Of a stretch of 64,000 nt of DNA, positions 26,338-39,256 are shown in pieces. Under the pieces are notes generated by a model, which did not search any database, was not told the DNA's origin, and was given only the letters and a program-made list of their open reading frames with translations. Source of the DNA: Eremophila alpestris peregrina (taxonomy: Eukaryota; Chordata; Aves; Passeriformes; Alaudidae). The stretch is from the NCBI GenBank assembly GCA_009792885.1, contig WMCF01000089.1, positions 2,889,451 to 2,953,450 on the forward strand. Direction: 5' to 3'. Position 1 is the first letter of the stretch. Every line of letters begins with the position of its first letter. The position numbers and the translations under genes were made by a program.

Positions 26338-29300
26338 GGCAAAGACTGCTGTGGCTGAGATGAAGGACAGAGAACAGGCATCTTAACAAATGAAATGATC
26401 TACATCTAAGTTAGTCCAGTCCCAAGAGACACTTGTAATGACTTTGTTCTGTGGCTGATTATTTATAACTGTAGAGTTGCAATGGGAACAAAACATAAGG
26501 CCAAATCCTGAACTCAGAATATAAATTTGGAATCATTTTGCTCTGATTTTTTTTCAACATTGATGGCATTACTTGGAGCTCATTCTAATGTAATTGAGGT
26601 CAGAATCTGTTCTCTTTTATCTAATTTTGAGCACAAAGAGCAGCAGGGTATATGTTCAAGATGTGCATGAGGGCTGCAGGCACCTCAATATGCATGTTTA
26701 TATCTTGAGGCTGACCAGATTTCAAGTCTCTTTTGTGTGCCAGGGACAGACAGACAGGCTCTCCAAGGCTGAAGAGCATAGGTAGCTCACTACACAGTTA
26801 TCAGTTGCTTTCAGTGATACTAGGAGATGCTTTTTAACTCTTTAGGACACTGTGTTAGTTTGTAAACCAGTTTTGCCAGCATGGGAAAGAAATCAGAGAG
26901 CCACTACCAATTCTGCTGTGCCCAAATGATATATTTGTGATCATAGCAATGTTTCACTGTTTATGTAAGAGTAAATGAATCAGGTGCAACTCCACAAAAT
27001 AGAAGAAATTCTGCAACAGCGAGTGAAGCTATGCAATTTGTCTGAAACCTTGATTCATGTGAGGAGCAGGGGCAAACACAGCAAGTTTATTATGAATCCT
27101 AGGCTGTTCTATAACAGCTATTTTTTAAATGTTTTTTTTACATGTTCTCAAGTTGACAGTGTAATGCATCTAAAAACCTGTCAGATGAAAGTCCTCTCTT
27201 GCAGCCAAAACAGTGCTCTCTGGCTTTTGCACTTACTGCCTGTATCTGTGAAGTGGGAACATGGCCTGAAGAGAAGTTGAAGCATTTGTCATCTTGGTTT
27301 ATTCAGATTGTTTTAGTCAGTTAATACAGAAGTAGGAATGTCATCATTACAACAACATTGTTGAGTAACAATTAAGTGTCAGTCATTGGAAGATGAAACT
27401 AATTATTCTCCATTTTGGAACATATCTGTTCTGGATTACAAAATACAGTGCTTTCAAGAATTCATCTCTCAGTTCAGGAAACCAGCTTGCAGTGAAAAGT
27501 GCCAGTTATTCCCCTTCCCCCTTTTTAAGACTTGACATTTTCTTGTGTATATTTTTTAATTTTTGGTATGGGAGTATTTTAGAGAAATGTAAAGCAGGTT
27601 GCTGCTGTAATCATTCCTGAATTTAGCCATGCTCTGATGGCTGGAATGTGAATGTGATCCCTCTTGTTAATGAGTAACTACTTGGGGTGTCTATTACGTT
27701 TTTGATAGATTATGTTTATTTTGCCGTTGGAAATAACAATAATTGTTATAATCCAGGTGCTTGGCTAATTGTGTGGAGTTGTGATTCAAGCATTGCCACG
27801 TCATCTGTACATACTGTCATTTCTGCAGTTTAACCATGTCTCCATGCATGTCTTGAGCCTTCTCCTCCATGACCTTCCATAATAGCTTTAGCATTTAAAT
27901 GAATGGATTTGACAACAAAAAGCAAACATTTCTTTAGAATATAAAGTAGCTGTGCTTTGATAGATGCAGCTATTTTTCTGATCCTTGGTTTGTACATCTG
28001 GAATAAGAAGGGCAAGACTGCATCTCTACAAGCTACTTAGAATTATTTCAAAAGGATTTTGAAATATCTGGTGAACCCAGTACAGGCCAAAAAAAGCCAA
28101 GACATTTCCCAACATTATCTGCACTTCAGCAGTGGCAAACGTAGAAGCAGTTCAGGGATACTTCTGCAGACTGACGTGTTTCTTTACTCATGTGCTGATG
28201 GACACTCCAGTGTTCATATCCACAGTGGATAGATCCTGGTACCTCCTTGGCCAGGGATTCCAAAATAAGATGCATGTTGATCAGATGCAGACTGGTTACA
28301 CCACAGTTGATAATTGATGTCATCTATAATCAAAAATCTGATTTTAGTATGGAAATTCTCTCTGTATGTCCTCACATTACCCTCAGTGAAACTGGGCAAT
28401 TTGTCAATCAATTCACCACTCTTATGAGTGATGAGAAATATTTAACAGGAGACTAAAATTTGAAAACTAGAAAGCTTGCCAAAGTGTTATTTAGTACCTC
28501 CACCTTCTTTCTGCCAATAATAAACATTTTTCTTGTTCAGAACATGTACTGGGCTTTTAGGCAGTATGGAAATGCTTGGCTGCGAGGGTCTTTTTTATCT
28601 TTTAAGAAGCAATAGCTGTATTTATGTGGTTCAAATCCAACTAAAGCATGAATTAGATAACTAAAAAATCAGGAGACTGTGCAACAAAGCAGACTAGCAG
28701 GAAAGTTCCGAGCATGGCACTAAAGTCATCATGTCTGAGAGACAATAATAGAAGGAGATGAAACTTTAGGATTTTGGGGACAGCTTAGTGACACATAACT
28801 CCATGCAAGATCAGTCTTTAATGGAGAGCAGTTCTGAAGAAATTATTCATGCCCCATTATTGATGCCTTACAGTTTATTAGCAAATGGTGCTTTTTGCAG
28901 CTGCTTTGGAGTCTCCAGGTACAAAGTAGTGTAACTTTAAAACTGTTTTGAAAGAGCCATTCCTGTATCTCTTCAAGAGATTTTCTATTAGAGGAGCAAT
29001 CAGATTACATGTAACTGGGAGGAAGTTGAAAGCAAAAAGGTCCTTCTGTCTGTTACTAAATTTGATGCTGTGAAATGCCACTGTTGAGTAACATGAGCAG
29101 GAAGTGTGTTACTTCTAAGAAGTGCTCTGTATGTATCACTTTGGAGAACAGTTATCACATTATGTAAATCCATTGATGCTGATAGTTTGGTATGTGGTGA
29201 AAATCACCTTTCTGAATGTTATGATATTGGATGAATTCATTAAGTTATACACAGGGGAAAAAACAACTTATTCCTGGCAGTCTAGATCCATTGAAGTTAT

Positions 29301-29481
29301 TTGGCTATCTTTGGTGCTAGCCCTCAAACAAATGCATGCAATAAAGTGATCTTCTGAATTGGAAAGGAGGCCTAGGAAGCCATAACCTAGTTTGCAGTTA
29401 CAATATCACACTTGGCTGCAAAGCTTTTGTCTTGGGAGGATGACAGGATGGTTATGACTACCTTGCCTTCTCTATTCACAG

Positions 29482-29684
29482 GTGTTCCCTTTCCAAAGAA
29501 CTTCCTCCAGATCTGCAAGAAGACACTCTGATGGCTTTTTCGGGTGTTCGTTCATGTCTACATCCATCACTTTGACCGGATCATCCTTATGGGGGCTGAG
29601 GCCCATGTCAACACCTGCTACAAGCATTTTTATTATTTTGTGACAGAGCTCAACCTCATAGACCGCAAAGAACTAGAGCCTTTG
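29482..29684 (+). pseudogene. MOB3B: MOB3B coding exon 2, carrying an in-frame TGA
   Basis: This exon continues MOB3B in phase (first two bases complete Gly140) and ends before a GTAAGT donor at 29685. The translation is clearly MOB3B: VPFPKNFLQICKK, then VFVHVYIHHFD and further to KELEPL. It carries His164 and His169, the second half of the zinc site. Codon 156 (29529-29531) is TGA where MOB3B has a coding residue, Cys in the mammalian protein. The codons on either side are also unusual (Thr154 for Ile, Trp157 for Arg). If real, the stop removes residues 156-216, including both zinc-binding histidines, and would expose the mRNA to nonsense-mediated decay. The splice sites are intact and no indel is present. 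It could be a true nonsense allele, a degenerating sex-chromosome copy, or a local consensus error. Confidence 0.85.
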
Positions 29685-30534
29685 GTAAGTGTGGCTTCTG
29701 GGCAAAAGCTCTAGGAAATTTTCCTCCTCCCTTCACCAAGACATTTTCATCCTCGTTGCAATGAGTTTCCTTTGGGAACAAGGTCTGTCATTCAGCGCAG
29801 ACGATTTAAAGGGATGAACTCTGACTCTCTTCATAGACCCATTCCTTCTGCTGCAGTACTTGTGAAATCCTCAGTAGGCTCTTTAGAAAGAGAAAAGTGC
29901 AATGGATGTTGTATGGAAAAATACAAGGTGGAAAATCCTGGCATTTGAAAATAGTTCATTTGTCTTCTGCTTCTTCTTGTACTATATCTTTAGTATATAA
30001 TTTTATTCTGTCTGTTTTCACTGGTCAGTAACAGCATGGCAGTAAGTCAGAGCAGTCACTTAAATGCATGTAAAGGGAACAGTTATCTATATAAAGGTGA
30101 ATTGTGAGGTTTTTTTCAGTCTTGAAGTAGGTGTTTGTGAAGGTATTGAGTGTTTTGGATCCAGAAAACACTCTGAATCTAAGTGAGATAGATGAAGTGA
30201 GACAGAGGTTCAGATAATTAGCAGTGTAACAAAACCAGACACTTCCTTGTGGACTGAAATAGATTAAAATCATTGTTTCCAGAAGCAAGGGCCCAGAAAT
30301 GGAAATGTTTTTGCTGTTGGTTGCAAATGCAAAGGAAAAAAAAAAAAAAAGGCAGGGAAGGAAAAGTAAGGGACAGTTCAGAAAATAGTTCAAATCCTCA
30401 CTTTGGGTGTTTAGCCAACTTAAAAAGGGATCAGGGAGACATTTATCTATAGGTCAGAGTCTGGAATATAGTGTATCATGCAGCCTATTAGGAAGTGGTG
30501 GAATCACTGGGTTTTATGTTTTTCTTTTTTTTTA

Positions 30535-30645
30535 CACAGAATCACAGGACAGCTGAGGTATTGGCTGGCACCTGTGGTCATCATGTAGTCCAGATCCCTG
30601 TGTCACCCAGAAAGGGTACCCAGGACCACATCATGTTTTAGGTGT
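30535..30645 (-). mobile_element. CR1 3' end fragment, antisense
   Basis: The short run starting AATCACAGGACAGCTGAGGT and passing through CATCATGTAGTCCAGATCCC matches the usual antisense form of a CR1 3' end, about 100 bases long and considerably diverged. Confidence 0.55.
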
Positions 30646-32499
30646 TTCACATAAAAGCACATTGTAAGGCCGTGTGTAGCACAGTTGATATGAAACAATT
30701 CTGAAAATGTGGCAAAGTGATGTTTGCCTGCATTTCTGCAGGAATTGGAGCTGTTGCAGTTTGTTGTGGTTCTTGCATATACTTACACTGACTGGAGGTG
30801 AGTCTGTGAAGTAAGAGCTTTAGAATACTGAGGGGACAAAAATAGTTCAATGCTGGGGTTAGAGGGTATCAATCAATCCCCCTGCACAAAGTTGATACGT
30901 GAAGATTTGGGGCCAGAGTACTGCAGGAGGTTACTCAAGTCCAGCAGGAGAGCAAGATGGGAATGCGCTCCAATTGGTGTGTGCTTTCCTTTCATATTCC
31001 TTCCTTCACAAAGTTATTCTTGGGATCATTGTATGATTATTAACTTTGCTGAGATTCACCATCTCTCAAATAAATGTTTCACTCGCTTCCCTCTTGCTGT
31101 CCTTGACTTGAGTGGGTGTAAGCAGTGTGGAAATGCAGAAGAAAAACACCATGCCTGTATTTTTCTCTTCAGCTGAGCAAGGAGAAGGGAGGGAATTGCC
31201 AAACAAAGTAGGCATTACAAACAGTCTTGATTTTTAATGTGGTAGTTGAGGACAACCTGTGGACTGCCAGGTTCACCATGACAGGAAATGATCCTGCATT
31301 ATCTCCCTTAATTAGAAAATGGGCCAAGAGATGATTAAATAAACAGACTGCCACCTGCTTTAATAAATGGGAAGACAACTGATTTATCAACATAACTTAA
31401 GGAAAGGAGAATAATTGGGGAGGTTAGCAGTAGATGAATCATAATATTAGTCTGCAGGACTTATGGTCTATGCTTAAAATAGATTTTATCAGACTTTTGC
31501 AACCCAGTGCAGCAGTTATAAAATCAAATGAAGCAAATAATTCAAATAGGGCTCTCCCTCCCATCTGGGAGTTGCATAACTTGTCCTTTCTGCAGTCAAA
31601 GAGGTGGTTATAATTTAAAATGCTGTACGTCATTTTTCCATACCCATCAGCAGGTTAATGTGACAGATTCTTGAGTCTTTCATAGAGTTGTTTTATATAG
31701 GGACAGAAGAGGAAACTGACATAGTGACCCCGCAGAGGGTCCTGAGGACCTGACACGTCCAATTGGTTAGTTTAGGGAAAAAGAAGATGTCTAAAAGCAT
31801 ATGATTTGTTTTCTGCAGCCAACAGACAGACAAAGCACCACCATGAGAGCTCTCAGAAGACCTTTAAAGTATGCCTCCATGGGGAGGCTATGGGGCAACA
31901 TACTTGGCTTTAAGATGTGTTACTTGTTTTGTGCAATTCCCCTGTGTGGCCAGCTTTATCTCCCACTCTCAGTAGTTCACCTTAATTCACTTCTGTGCCT
32001 GTTCCAATGGCCAAAACACCATAGGCATGGGGATGCCATTTACTTCCATCCCACCCTCATCCTTTTTAGGTGACAGCTTGTCACTTAAAGAATTGTCAAA
32101 ATTCAAACACAGCATCTAAATATACCTTTTAGTGAGGATGTTTACGCAGCTGCCTCAGCACATGAATTTGTTGTTCAAACATTAGCACAGCTACGACAAG
32201 TATAGCCCCTCTACTTCCTTCCTGTGATCCATTTTCTCTGACAATGTATTCTACATTATGCCGGACTTAAGGAATATACCATATAGCTTTATAAGCACAT
32301 CATGAGCAAAACAATATTGGTTCATGGAATTTACTTAATTTATTGCCAGTTAACAAAAATTTTGATTACTGATCTGTGTATCAAGGAGAAAAAAGATAAT
32401 TAAACAAAACAGTTGGCAAAGAAACACCCTTCTTCCCTGGGCTCTAATTCAGTAAAAACCTTCTCCCTGCTAGCAGGTCTCCACTGACCTTGAGTTTGC

Positions 32500-32960
32500 T
32501 AGGCTACATTCGGATACTTCTAATCCCTTTGGTGAAGTGAGGGGCAATGCAGGAGACTGAGGAGGTGTCTGTTGCTTCTTGCTTCTTACTTGTGTTCCTC
32601 CACCCCAGTGTGGGTTTACTGTGGGACACAGTCCCCCCACAGTGTCCCTGCTCTGCTGTGCACCCATGAGCCACAGTCTCTTCAGAGCTGTGTCTGCTCT
32701 GGCACACGGTCCTTGCTTCCAAGAATGCGTCTCTAATCACATCCCAACAGTGCCACCATTTGTCTTCTCCTCTTAACAGCTGCTGCTTTCTTAAATATCT
32801 GGGAGCAGAGGCACCATGTGCTTGTCCAGCAGAAATTTGGTACACCGTGGGTTTACTGCAGTGGTGTTAAGGGCACATGCAAGTAGCTGACTGGCAGAGG
32901 GCAGGACATGACCCCCTGCCACCAAAACCCTTCCAGGAAGGTCCAGTACAAAGCATCCTC
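32500..32960. mobile_element. Possible old ERVL-type LTR or internal fragment
   Basis: This stretch is more GC-rich than its surroundings and resembles, loosely, an interspersed repeat common in bird genomes (phrases such as CTCTGGCACACGGTCC and CCCCCTGCCACCAAAACCC). Orientation, ends and family are not settled, and no TSD is seen. This is a recognition-based guess. Confidence 0.3.
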
Positions 32961-33284
32961 TTCTAAGTCATATGTGATCTGTTGGTTAAAGTCTTGCTTT
33001 GTGTTTCCAATTTTGTTTTAGGATTTTTGCCTATTTCTGGGTAATAGGTTTCTTCATCAGTCTTCTTATGTGAAATATAACAATATATTTGACATTTGAC
33101 AGAAGTCTTGTGAGCCTGAACTTAATAGTATTTGCCAAGTACTCTGATGCTACAAAATAGGAGTAGTACCAAGAGACGAGCTTGCTCCTAGTTCTATGTC
33201 CTGCCTTCAGCAGCAAATTGGATCCTTGCCACATCCAAAAGAAATGGGAAGACCAAAGCTTTCTGTGTTCTTTAACTTGGCGTT

Positions 33285-33470
33285 GCTGATTTGCTTTGCT
33301 GTTGCTCTAGGAGTTACCTGGTGGGAACGGGAAGTGAGCAAGCTTTTAGGGACCTGGTCTGCTGGGGGCCGATGGGTCCATCTGTCAGAGGAGGGGAAGA
33401 GCATTTTGGGCCATAGGCTTGCCAAGCTGGTGAGGAGGCCTTTAAACTAAAGGTGCCAGTGGGAGGGGAA
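33285..33470 (+). mobile_element. CR1 fragment from the 5' part of the element
   Basis: The sequence around GGGACCTGGTCTGCTGGGGG and CTTGCCAAGCTGGTGAGGAG resembles the CR1 region upstream of the endonuclease and parallels the end of the comparable part of the copy at 24.4 kb (GGCCAGTTTGGTGAGATGGG). It is short and isolated. Confidence 0.45.
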
Positions 33471-36400
33471 CCTCAGTCCATCCCACTCCTACTAGTTTGC
33501 TAGCAGTGCAAATCAGTTTCCCAGCAGATTCCTAAATAACTGGAAACCATAGATGGTAGCGAAATTTTCTTCTGAGGTCAAAGGTAATAGCAGAAAATAG
33601 TAATCTGCTTCACTTACTCTCAAGTTGGTTTTTTTAATAAATCACATCCTATGAAAACATTGAGCTTTTTCCCAAAGAAATTTTTATAAAAATTTTTTCC
33701 TAAGAACAGAAAGTAATAATTATATTTGAATGCGAAAAAGTAGAGAAGGATATTGCTTATGTGCACTGTGCTACTTATTTTGAAATCTTGGTTTCATTTA
33801 GATGCAGAGACTTAACAGCCACAGTAGCAACTGGCTGGATTTGAGGCTGGAAGTGGTGGCCAGGAATGGAGCTGAGTGTATGAAAATGGTGAAGCCTCCA
33901 TGAGCATGGACTTCATTTGCAGGGTAAACAAGGACATTAGGATTTTCTTGCCTCATTATTCTCAGTGTAAACGCTTTTGTTGGCTATATAGCATGATTGG
34001 TTTCTGAAAACATTTTCATCTGATATTTGGAGCTGCTTAAAAGTAATTATAACATGGAAGTCAAGATACCAAATCAAGAAGTCTCTGTTTTGGCACAAGT
34101 TCTGCCAAGTCTCCTGTCTGTTTTAGGATGGGCCAATTAACAGTACTCTAGTCATTTAGTGCTCAGGTGATCACTTTAGAATTTCTCTTTTATGCTTTTT
34201 GTTTTTCCAGGGTTACAGACCTCATAAATATCAGCCCCCAGCTCTGTAACTCATCACTCTGCCTCTGTACATGAGGCCAAAGTAGCTACTATGTTTAATT
34301 TATGTTTTTTCACTAAATTATTAGCAGCTTTGCTGCATCTTTGTCTATACCATAAAAAAAAATGCACTCATCAGGCAATTCATTGTCAGAAGTGCCATAG
34401 ATGTAGTAGAAATACTATAAACGCTTCTGGCACTAGCTTCATTCAGTTCTCACAGTGGTAGCAAGTTTAGCAAACCATGCCAAAGTACTGACATTTTGAC
34501 ACAGGCACACTCAGATGAAGCACAGCTGAGTGAAACAGGATGATTACAAGAGACTTTTTATGCAGACAAAATTTTCAAGCATATATTTTAAAATAAAAGT
34601 ATTCCTTTCTTTAATTCACTGAGTTTTTCCTAAAATATTGCTGTGTCTGCTTAATTATTTTTTATGCTTATGGCAAAAATTAAAATTTGCACTTTTCCAG
34701 TCCATGTTCTTTGTAGATCCACTTACAATCTTCATGAAAGCAGTGAAGGTATGCACAAATCAGTAGAGTCTGAAATACAAATTATCTGCCAGTCAGCAGA
34801 GGACAGTTTCAGCTCAGGAGTACAGGAGAACTAATTTCATTACAGTTACTGTGTTCTTGTTCTCACTATCCTTTATAGCTACCCTGTTTTATACTGCTGC
34901 TCATCAAAGTACAGCCCTTTAGATCTTTTCAAGGTGTCCTGTGTTATAGCATGTAGAAGAAGCAAGACAACAGTAATATGAAGACATTGTTTTAAAATAC
35001 CTCCGGCTGTTTATCCTTCCAGACTTCCCAGTGTGTTGTGTGTACTGCCTGGATGGCTTAAGCTTTGGGCAGGAAATGTGTAACATTTAGTGTTGTTCAG
35101 ACTTGTTCGGTCACTGCTGCCAACTAAAAAACGGGGGGTTTTTCTTTCAGAAATTGAAAAAAACAACCAAACAACCTAGCATTTCCTGCCCCAGTCCAAT
35201 TATAGTGTTAATATCCAACAGGATTTTCTTTACATTGTACAAGTGGTAAGAATTTCTTAAAATATGGATCTGATCACTAACTAAAGAAGAAACATAGTTA
35301 TAGGTAAATGCTGTCTTTTCCATGTCCTGCAGGAAGTTAAAAGGAAATTGAGAACTCTAGGACTTAACATTGCTGAAAAATAGAATTCTCAACTCTGATG
35401 ATCGAAGAAAGCATAGCCTTAAAGTGCTGGATTTTCTGAATTTCTGGCACACATTTTCGGTGACTGTTTGTGTGGCATTAGCTGCTTTCCTTGCACTGAA
35501 CTCAAGACAGAAGGACTTTCCTACTGAGATTTTGATTAACTGTTTAAAAAATGCCTATGATTTCCTTTCTTTAGCACTTAGCAGCTCCCTTCAGTAGTCC
35601 AGCTGTCATAAGGCAATTGTGAAGACAGTGTTAAGAAGAAATTTCAGAAAAACTACTTTACTTAACTAAAAGTATGTGTTCTCTTAATTTGACTAGTACT
35701 TCTTGAGTGACTCTATTAGTTTTCTTGAGTGTTGGATCGGACTGTGATTATTCTCTCAAAACCCACAAGAAGCAGAAAACTGGGAAACAGCAAGCCCACT
35801 TTATCTAATTGCCAAAGGAAAAAAAAAATCTCATGTCACATGAACTTAGAAGTTCTGTAACAGAAAAAAGAAAGGAGGAAAGATGTATTTATTGTCTCAT
35901 TTAATTAGATCTGTTAGTGTATAAAATAATTTATGAACAATACCTACTATATGCAACAAAATTGTAGTTCATAGTAGAGAACTAACATGTCTCCTGATAA
36001 ATGTTATGCAAAATTTTATGCTAAGGATAGTGGTAATGTTTGTTTATTCACTCTGCATTATTACAGTGTGAAAAGCACCACATTTCAAGTCCATTTAATA
36101 GGGTAAGGGACACTAAACTCAACTTGTATTTTATTGTTACATGAGATAAAAACATGAGGAAGGTGAAAATACCTCCTTGGAATATGACAGTATTAAGCAA
36201 GTCAGTCATCCAAATGCATTTTCTTCATATCTAGTTTGGTCTGACTCTACTCACAGGTGTATTTGGCAGGGTAATTTCCTGATCATGTTCCTGCTTGCAG
36301 TCAGTTGACAAAATACTTTTGTCATCAGTGATAAGGGGTTACATTTGCAGACAGGAGTATTATCTGTGTCCTGCAAACATCACCAAACAAGTTCAGGAGG

Positions 36401-37381
36401 AAAGAGGATTATTGTCAGCCTGTCCTTAGCTTCAAAATAACTACCCTGAAGCCAAAGAGAGTGTCTGAGAGATTAATTTAATGCATTAATTTAATTTAGT
36501 GCATCATGATAATTGAGACTCATTCAAGTGGAAGACATTGTGAAAGCTAACAAATGACATACCTGACTGATCAATATACCCACTAGGGAGCAATTACCAG
36601 TCTGTTGGGGTTTTTTTTCGGTCTGAGAGAGGGGCAAAGGGAGTAGAGGATTTTTTTTACTAACTTTGGGGAGAACAATTTCTAAGTGAATATTTAGGGC
36701 ATATTCTGACTAAAACTTCCATTTAAAAAAAAAAAAAGTGTAGCAGTAAAGTCATATAGTGCTACAATTCTGTTGTCAGCCTTCCTGTTCTCATCAATCA
36801 GCTGTCTGAATACAGATCAGTTGTGCAGCACAGGATCAGAGACCTCAAGCTCTTGTAAACAGCTTCTTTTGTCATCAGGATACAAATTTGTCCACATGTT
36901 AATTATCTGTTAACTATTGAGAGGTGTGTGAAAAAAGCAGCAAGAAGAAGCTGCAGATGTCATAGCCATTGGTGCTCTGAAGAACAGATCTTTCTCTTCT
37001 TCATCTGTTTATTCTGCAGTTGTGATTTGAACTATGAGCAGACTGAACTGGCTGCACTGGTGCATCACTGGGCTTCTCTGTGTGCATATAGCATTCCCTG
37101 TGGCTGTGGCTTGCTTTTCTGTCCATGAGGTTAGGGAGGAGAAAGGTGTGTCCCAGTGATGCTTGTGTTTGCTCAGCAGAGCCTTCTAGTCATGAACCTC
37201 AGATCGGGTTGGATTGGACTGTTATGGGTCCATAAACTGGAAGGCCTGTTTGTATCACCTTTCTGCCCAACGCTGTGTATTGCTTTGCAGGACGGTTGAA
37301 TAGATTGAAAGTTCCTTACCTGTGAGACTGTGGTTAATGCTGGGCAATGGGGTTTCTTGTTTGTTTGTTTGGAGTTTTATG

Positions 37382-37432
37382 TTAGTTTGGGGTTTTGGTC
37401 TTTGGTTTGGTTTTGGTTTTGGTTTTGTTGCA
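37382..37432. repeat. GTTTTG-type simple repeat
   Basis: A run of imperfect GGTTT/GGTTTT units on the + strand. It is low-complexity DNA with no further feature. Confidence 0.8.
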
Positions 37433-38596
37433 GTATTTGGAGACATGAGTGGCTCCTTGTGGAGTCAGTAAGCTTGGCAAGTGGATTTGGCATGGTGCCT
37501 GCTGCTGGCGTGTCCTTGCTCTTGGCCACTTGGTCAGGTCCTCCAGGCAAGGTATCCCGCCCTGCCTGTCAGCAGGTAATGCTGTTTCTCTATCCACTTG
37601 TCTGCTGACACACCTGTATATACATTTTAAAACCTCACTATGTTTAAAACAGTTGTCAAAGGGTTAAAAGAAGATGTTTCCCCATCATTCTTAGGCTTGC
37701 TGACTGGCAGCAGGAGGAGCTGAGGAGGGGGAATGTCACGCTATGCTTTGCTTCAGTTTGGAGAACTGGACATGAGGATGGGACACAGGCACTGAAGGAG
37801 CATTTGAGTCTTTAAAACAACACTGGCTTTTTAGTTTAAAAATTATTGCATTTATTATTTTTTTCTGGTGTTCTTACAGAATACTATTATTAATACTGTT
37901 TTTCCACTTCATCTACTTTCTCATCAGTTTTTGTGCAGGAGGAGCCTCTGGCTTTTGTTATATACTGGTACAAAGGTGATGTTTGTTTGAAAGGTTTTTG
38001 CCTTTTGTTTTGCCAGCTATGTATTATACTCACATAAGCATAGAAACACAATTTTCTTAGAAGAACACCATTCTTTATGGGAAACTCATTCTTCTTGTAA
38101 TCCATTCATATGCAATCAATATCTTACCAAAGGTAAATTTGTCATGTTAAAAAGAGATTTCCTTAGCTACTTGTGGTTATGTTGCATTTTTTCCATTCGT
38201 CGCCTGCTGCATTTAAAGGTGAACTGAGGAGTAAAAATAAAAACAGTTACATGTAGATTTATGTGCTGAATGTATTTGAAATTTATGGTAGAGCATTATG
38301 GAGGGGAGAGGACAAGACAATTCTTCAGATATAAATATTGATTACCTTTTAAAATATTTCTTTTTTGCCTTTATCTGTGAAATCAAGTTGGTACTCCCTG
38401 AAAAATATTCAGGAATATGTCCTTCCATGCAATCATCACAAATACTAACAAAACAGATGGATTCCTGATGCTTACAGAGTGGCTTGTTAGCATTAATTCC
38501 AGCAAGAAAGTGAATACTTTAAGGACCCGATGAATAGCAGATGTTTCTCTTTATGTTCCTTAAAAGTGAGTTATGTGTTAAATTCTCCTCACTTAC

Positions 38597-39256
38597 TGGT
38601 GCTGGCCATATTCAGCACACAGAATGGGCCCAAGTGCAGGTGGTCCCTCTCTTCTAGGGCTAGCTCTGCCCAGAGGCGACCCTGCCACGATCGGTGGGTT
38701 GAGGACAGACACAGACCCTGGTGGGTGCAAGAGTGGTAGAAACCTTCCTGCTGCCATTGGAAAAAGAGGCTGACTCCTTTGGGGGACTAAGTTCTCAGGG
38801 TTTATTGAGCTTGGCAAATTACCCTGAGAGGGGACTACCCAAAGGAGCGCCTCTCTGGCATGTGCAACACCTTTTAACAGGGGGAGGGACAGACCCAATA
38901 GACCAATCAGGAGGGATTGGGTTGTGGTTACAACTTGGATAGGCATCGACTGGGAGCAATGGGGACAACTCGAGGGAGGGACAAGCATGTAACATCAAAT
39001 CACCAAGGGGAACAGGGAGAACTTTCCAGAAACAGGGGAGAGGTTTAGGGAAAACTGACAGGTGCCAGGGGAGGGCACAAGGGAGATGGACAGGAGCTCA
39101 GGGAATTTTCTGGAACAAGGGGAGAGGCTCAGGGGAGATGGGCAGGTGCCAGGGGAGGGCATATCAGAAAGGCAGACCAGGCAGAACCAAGGGCAAACAG
39201 CAAAAGGGGGTAGCTTGGAACAAACCAATACAAATGGAAAATCACAAACCCCAACA
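38597..39256 (-). mobile_element. Candidate solo LTR, antisense to MOB3B
   Basis: On the minus strand the segment starts TGTTGGGG and ends CCAGCACCA, giving TG...CA ends. It contains a TATA-like TTAAAAGG near 38,875, a polyadenylation signal AATAAA (38806-38801) about 70 bases later, and roughly 200 bases of R-U5-like sequence. The U3-like part (about 38,990-39,170) holds imperfect tandem repeats built on CAGGTGCCAGGGGAGGGCA. It is much more GC-rich than the intron around it. No target duplication or internal retroviral sequence was found, so the ends are tentative. Confidence 0.5.

Larger units (their letters stand above)
2656..29481 (+). other. MOB3B: MOB3B intron 1 (26.8 kb)
   Basis: The intron runs from GTAAGT at 2656 to a CAG acceptor ending at 29481. 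Apart from the repeats listed separately (a solo LTR near 4.7-5.05 kb, an antisense CR1 at 16-18.4 kb, a sense CR1 at 24.4-26.3 kb, an (AT)n run near 21.92 kb and a hairpin at 24127-24155), I see only unremarkable AT-rich sequence. Open frames in it are short and show no recognisable protein. No tRNA or other structured RNA was recognised. Confidence 0.8.

Noticed and set aside
2656..29481. An interferon (IFNK-like) gene within MOB3B intron 1, as near human MOB3B
   Set aside because: No open frame in the intron shows interferon-like length or motifs.
29529..29531. TGA at a Cys position read as selenocysteine in MOB3B
   Set aside because: Cys-to-TGA is the classic selenoprotein pattern, but no SECIS-like structure was recognised downstream, the neighbouring residues are also changed, and the MOB family has no known selenoprotein.
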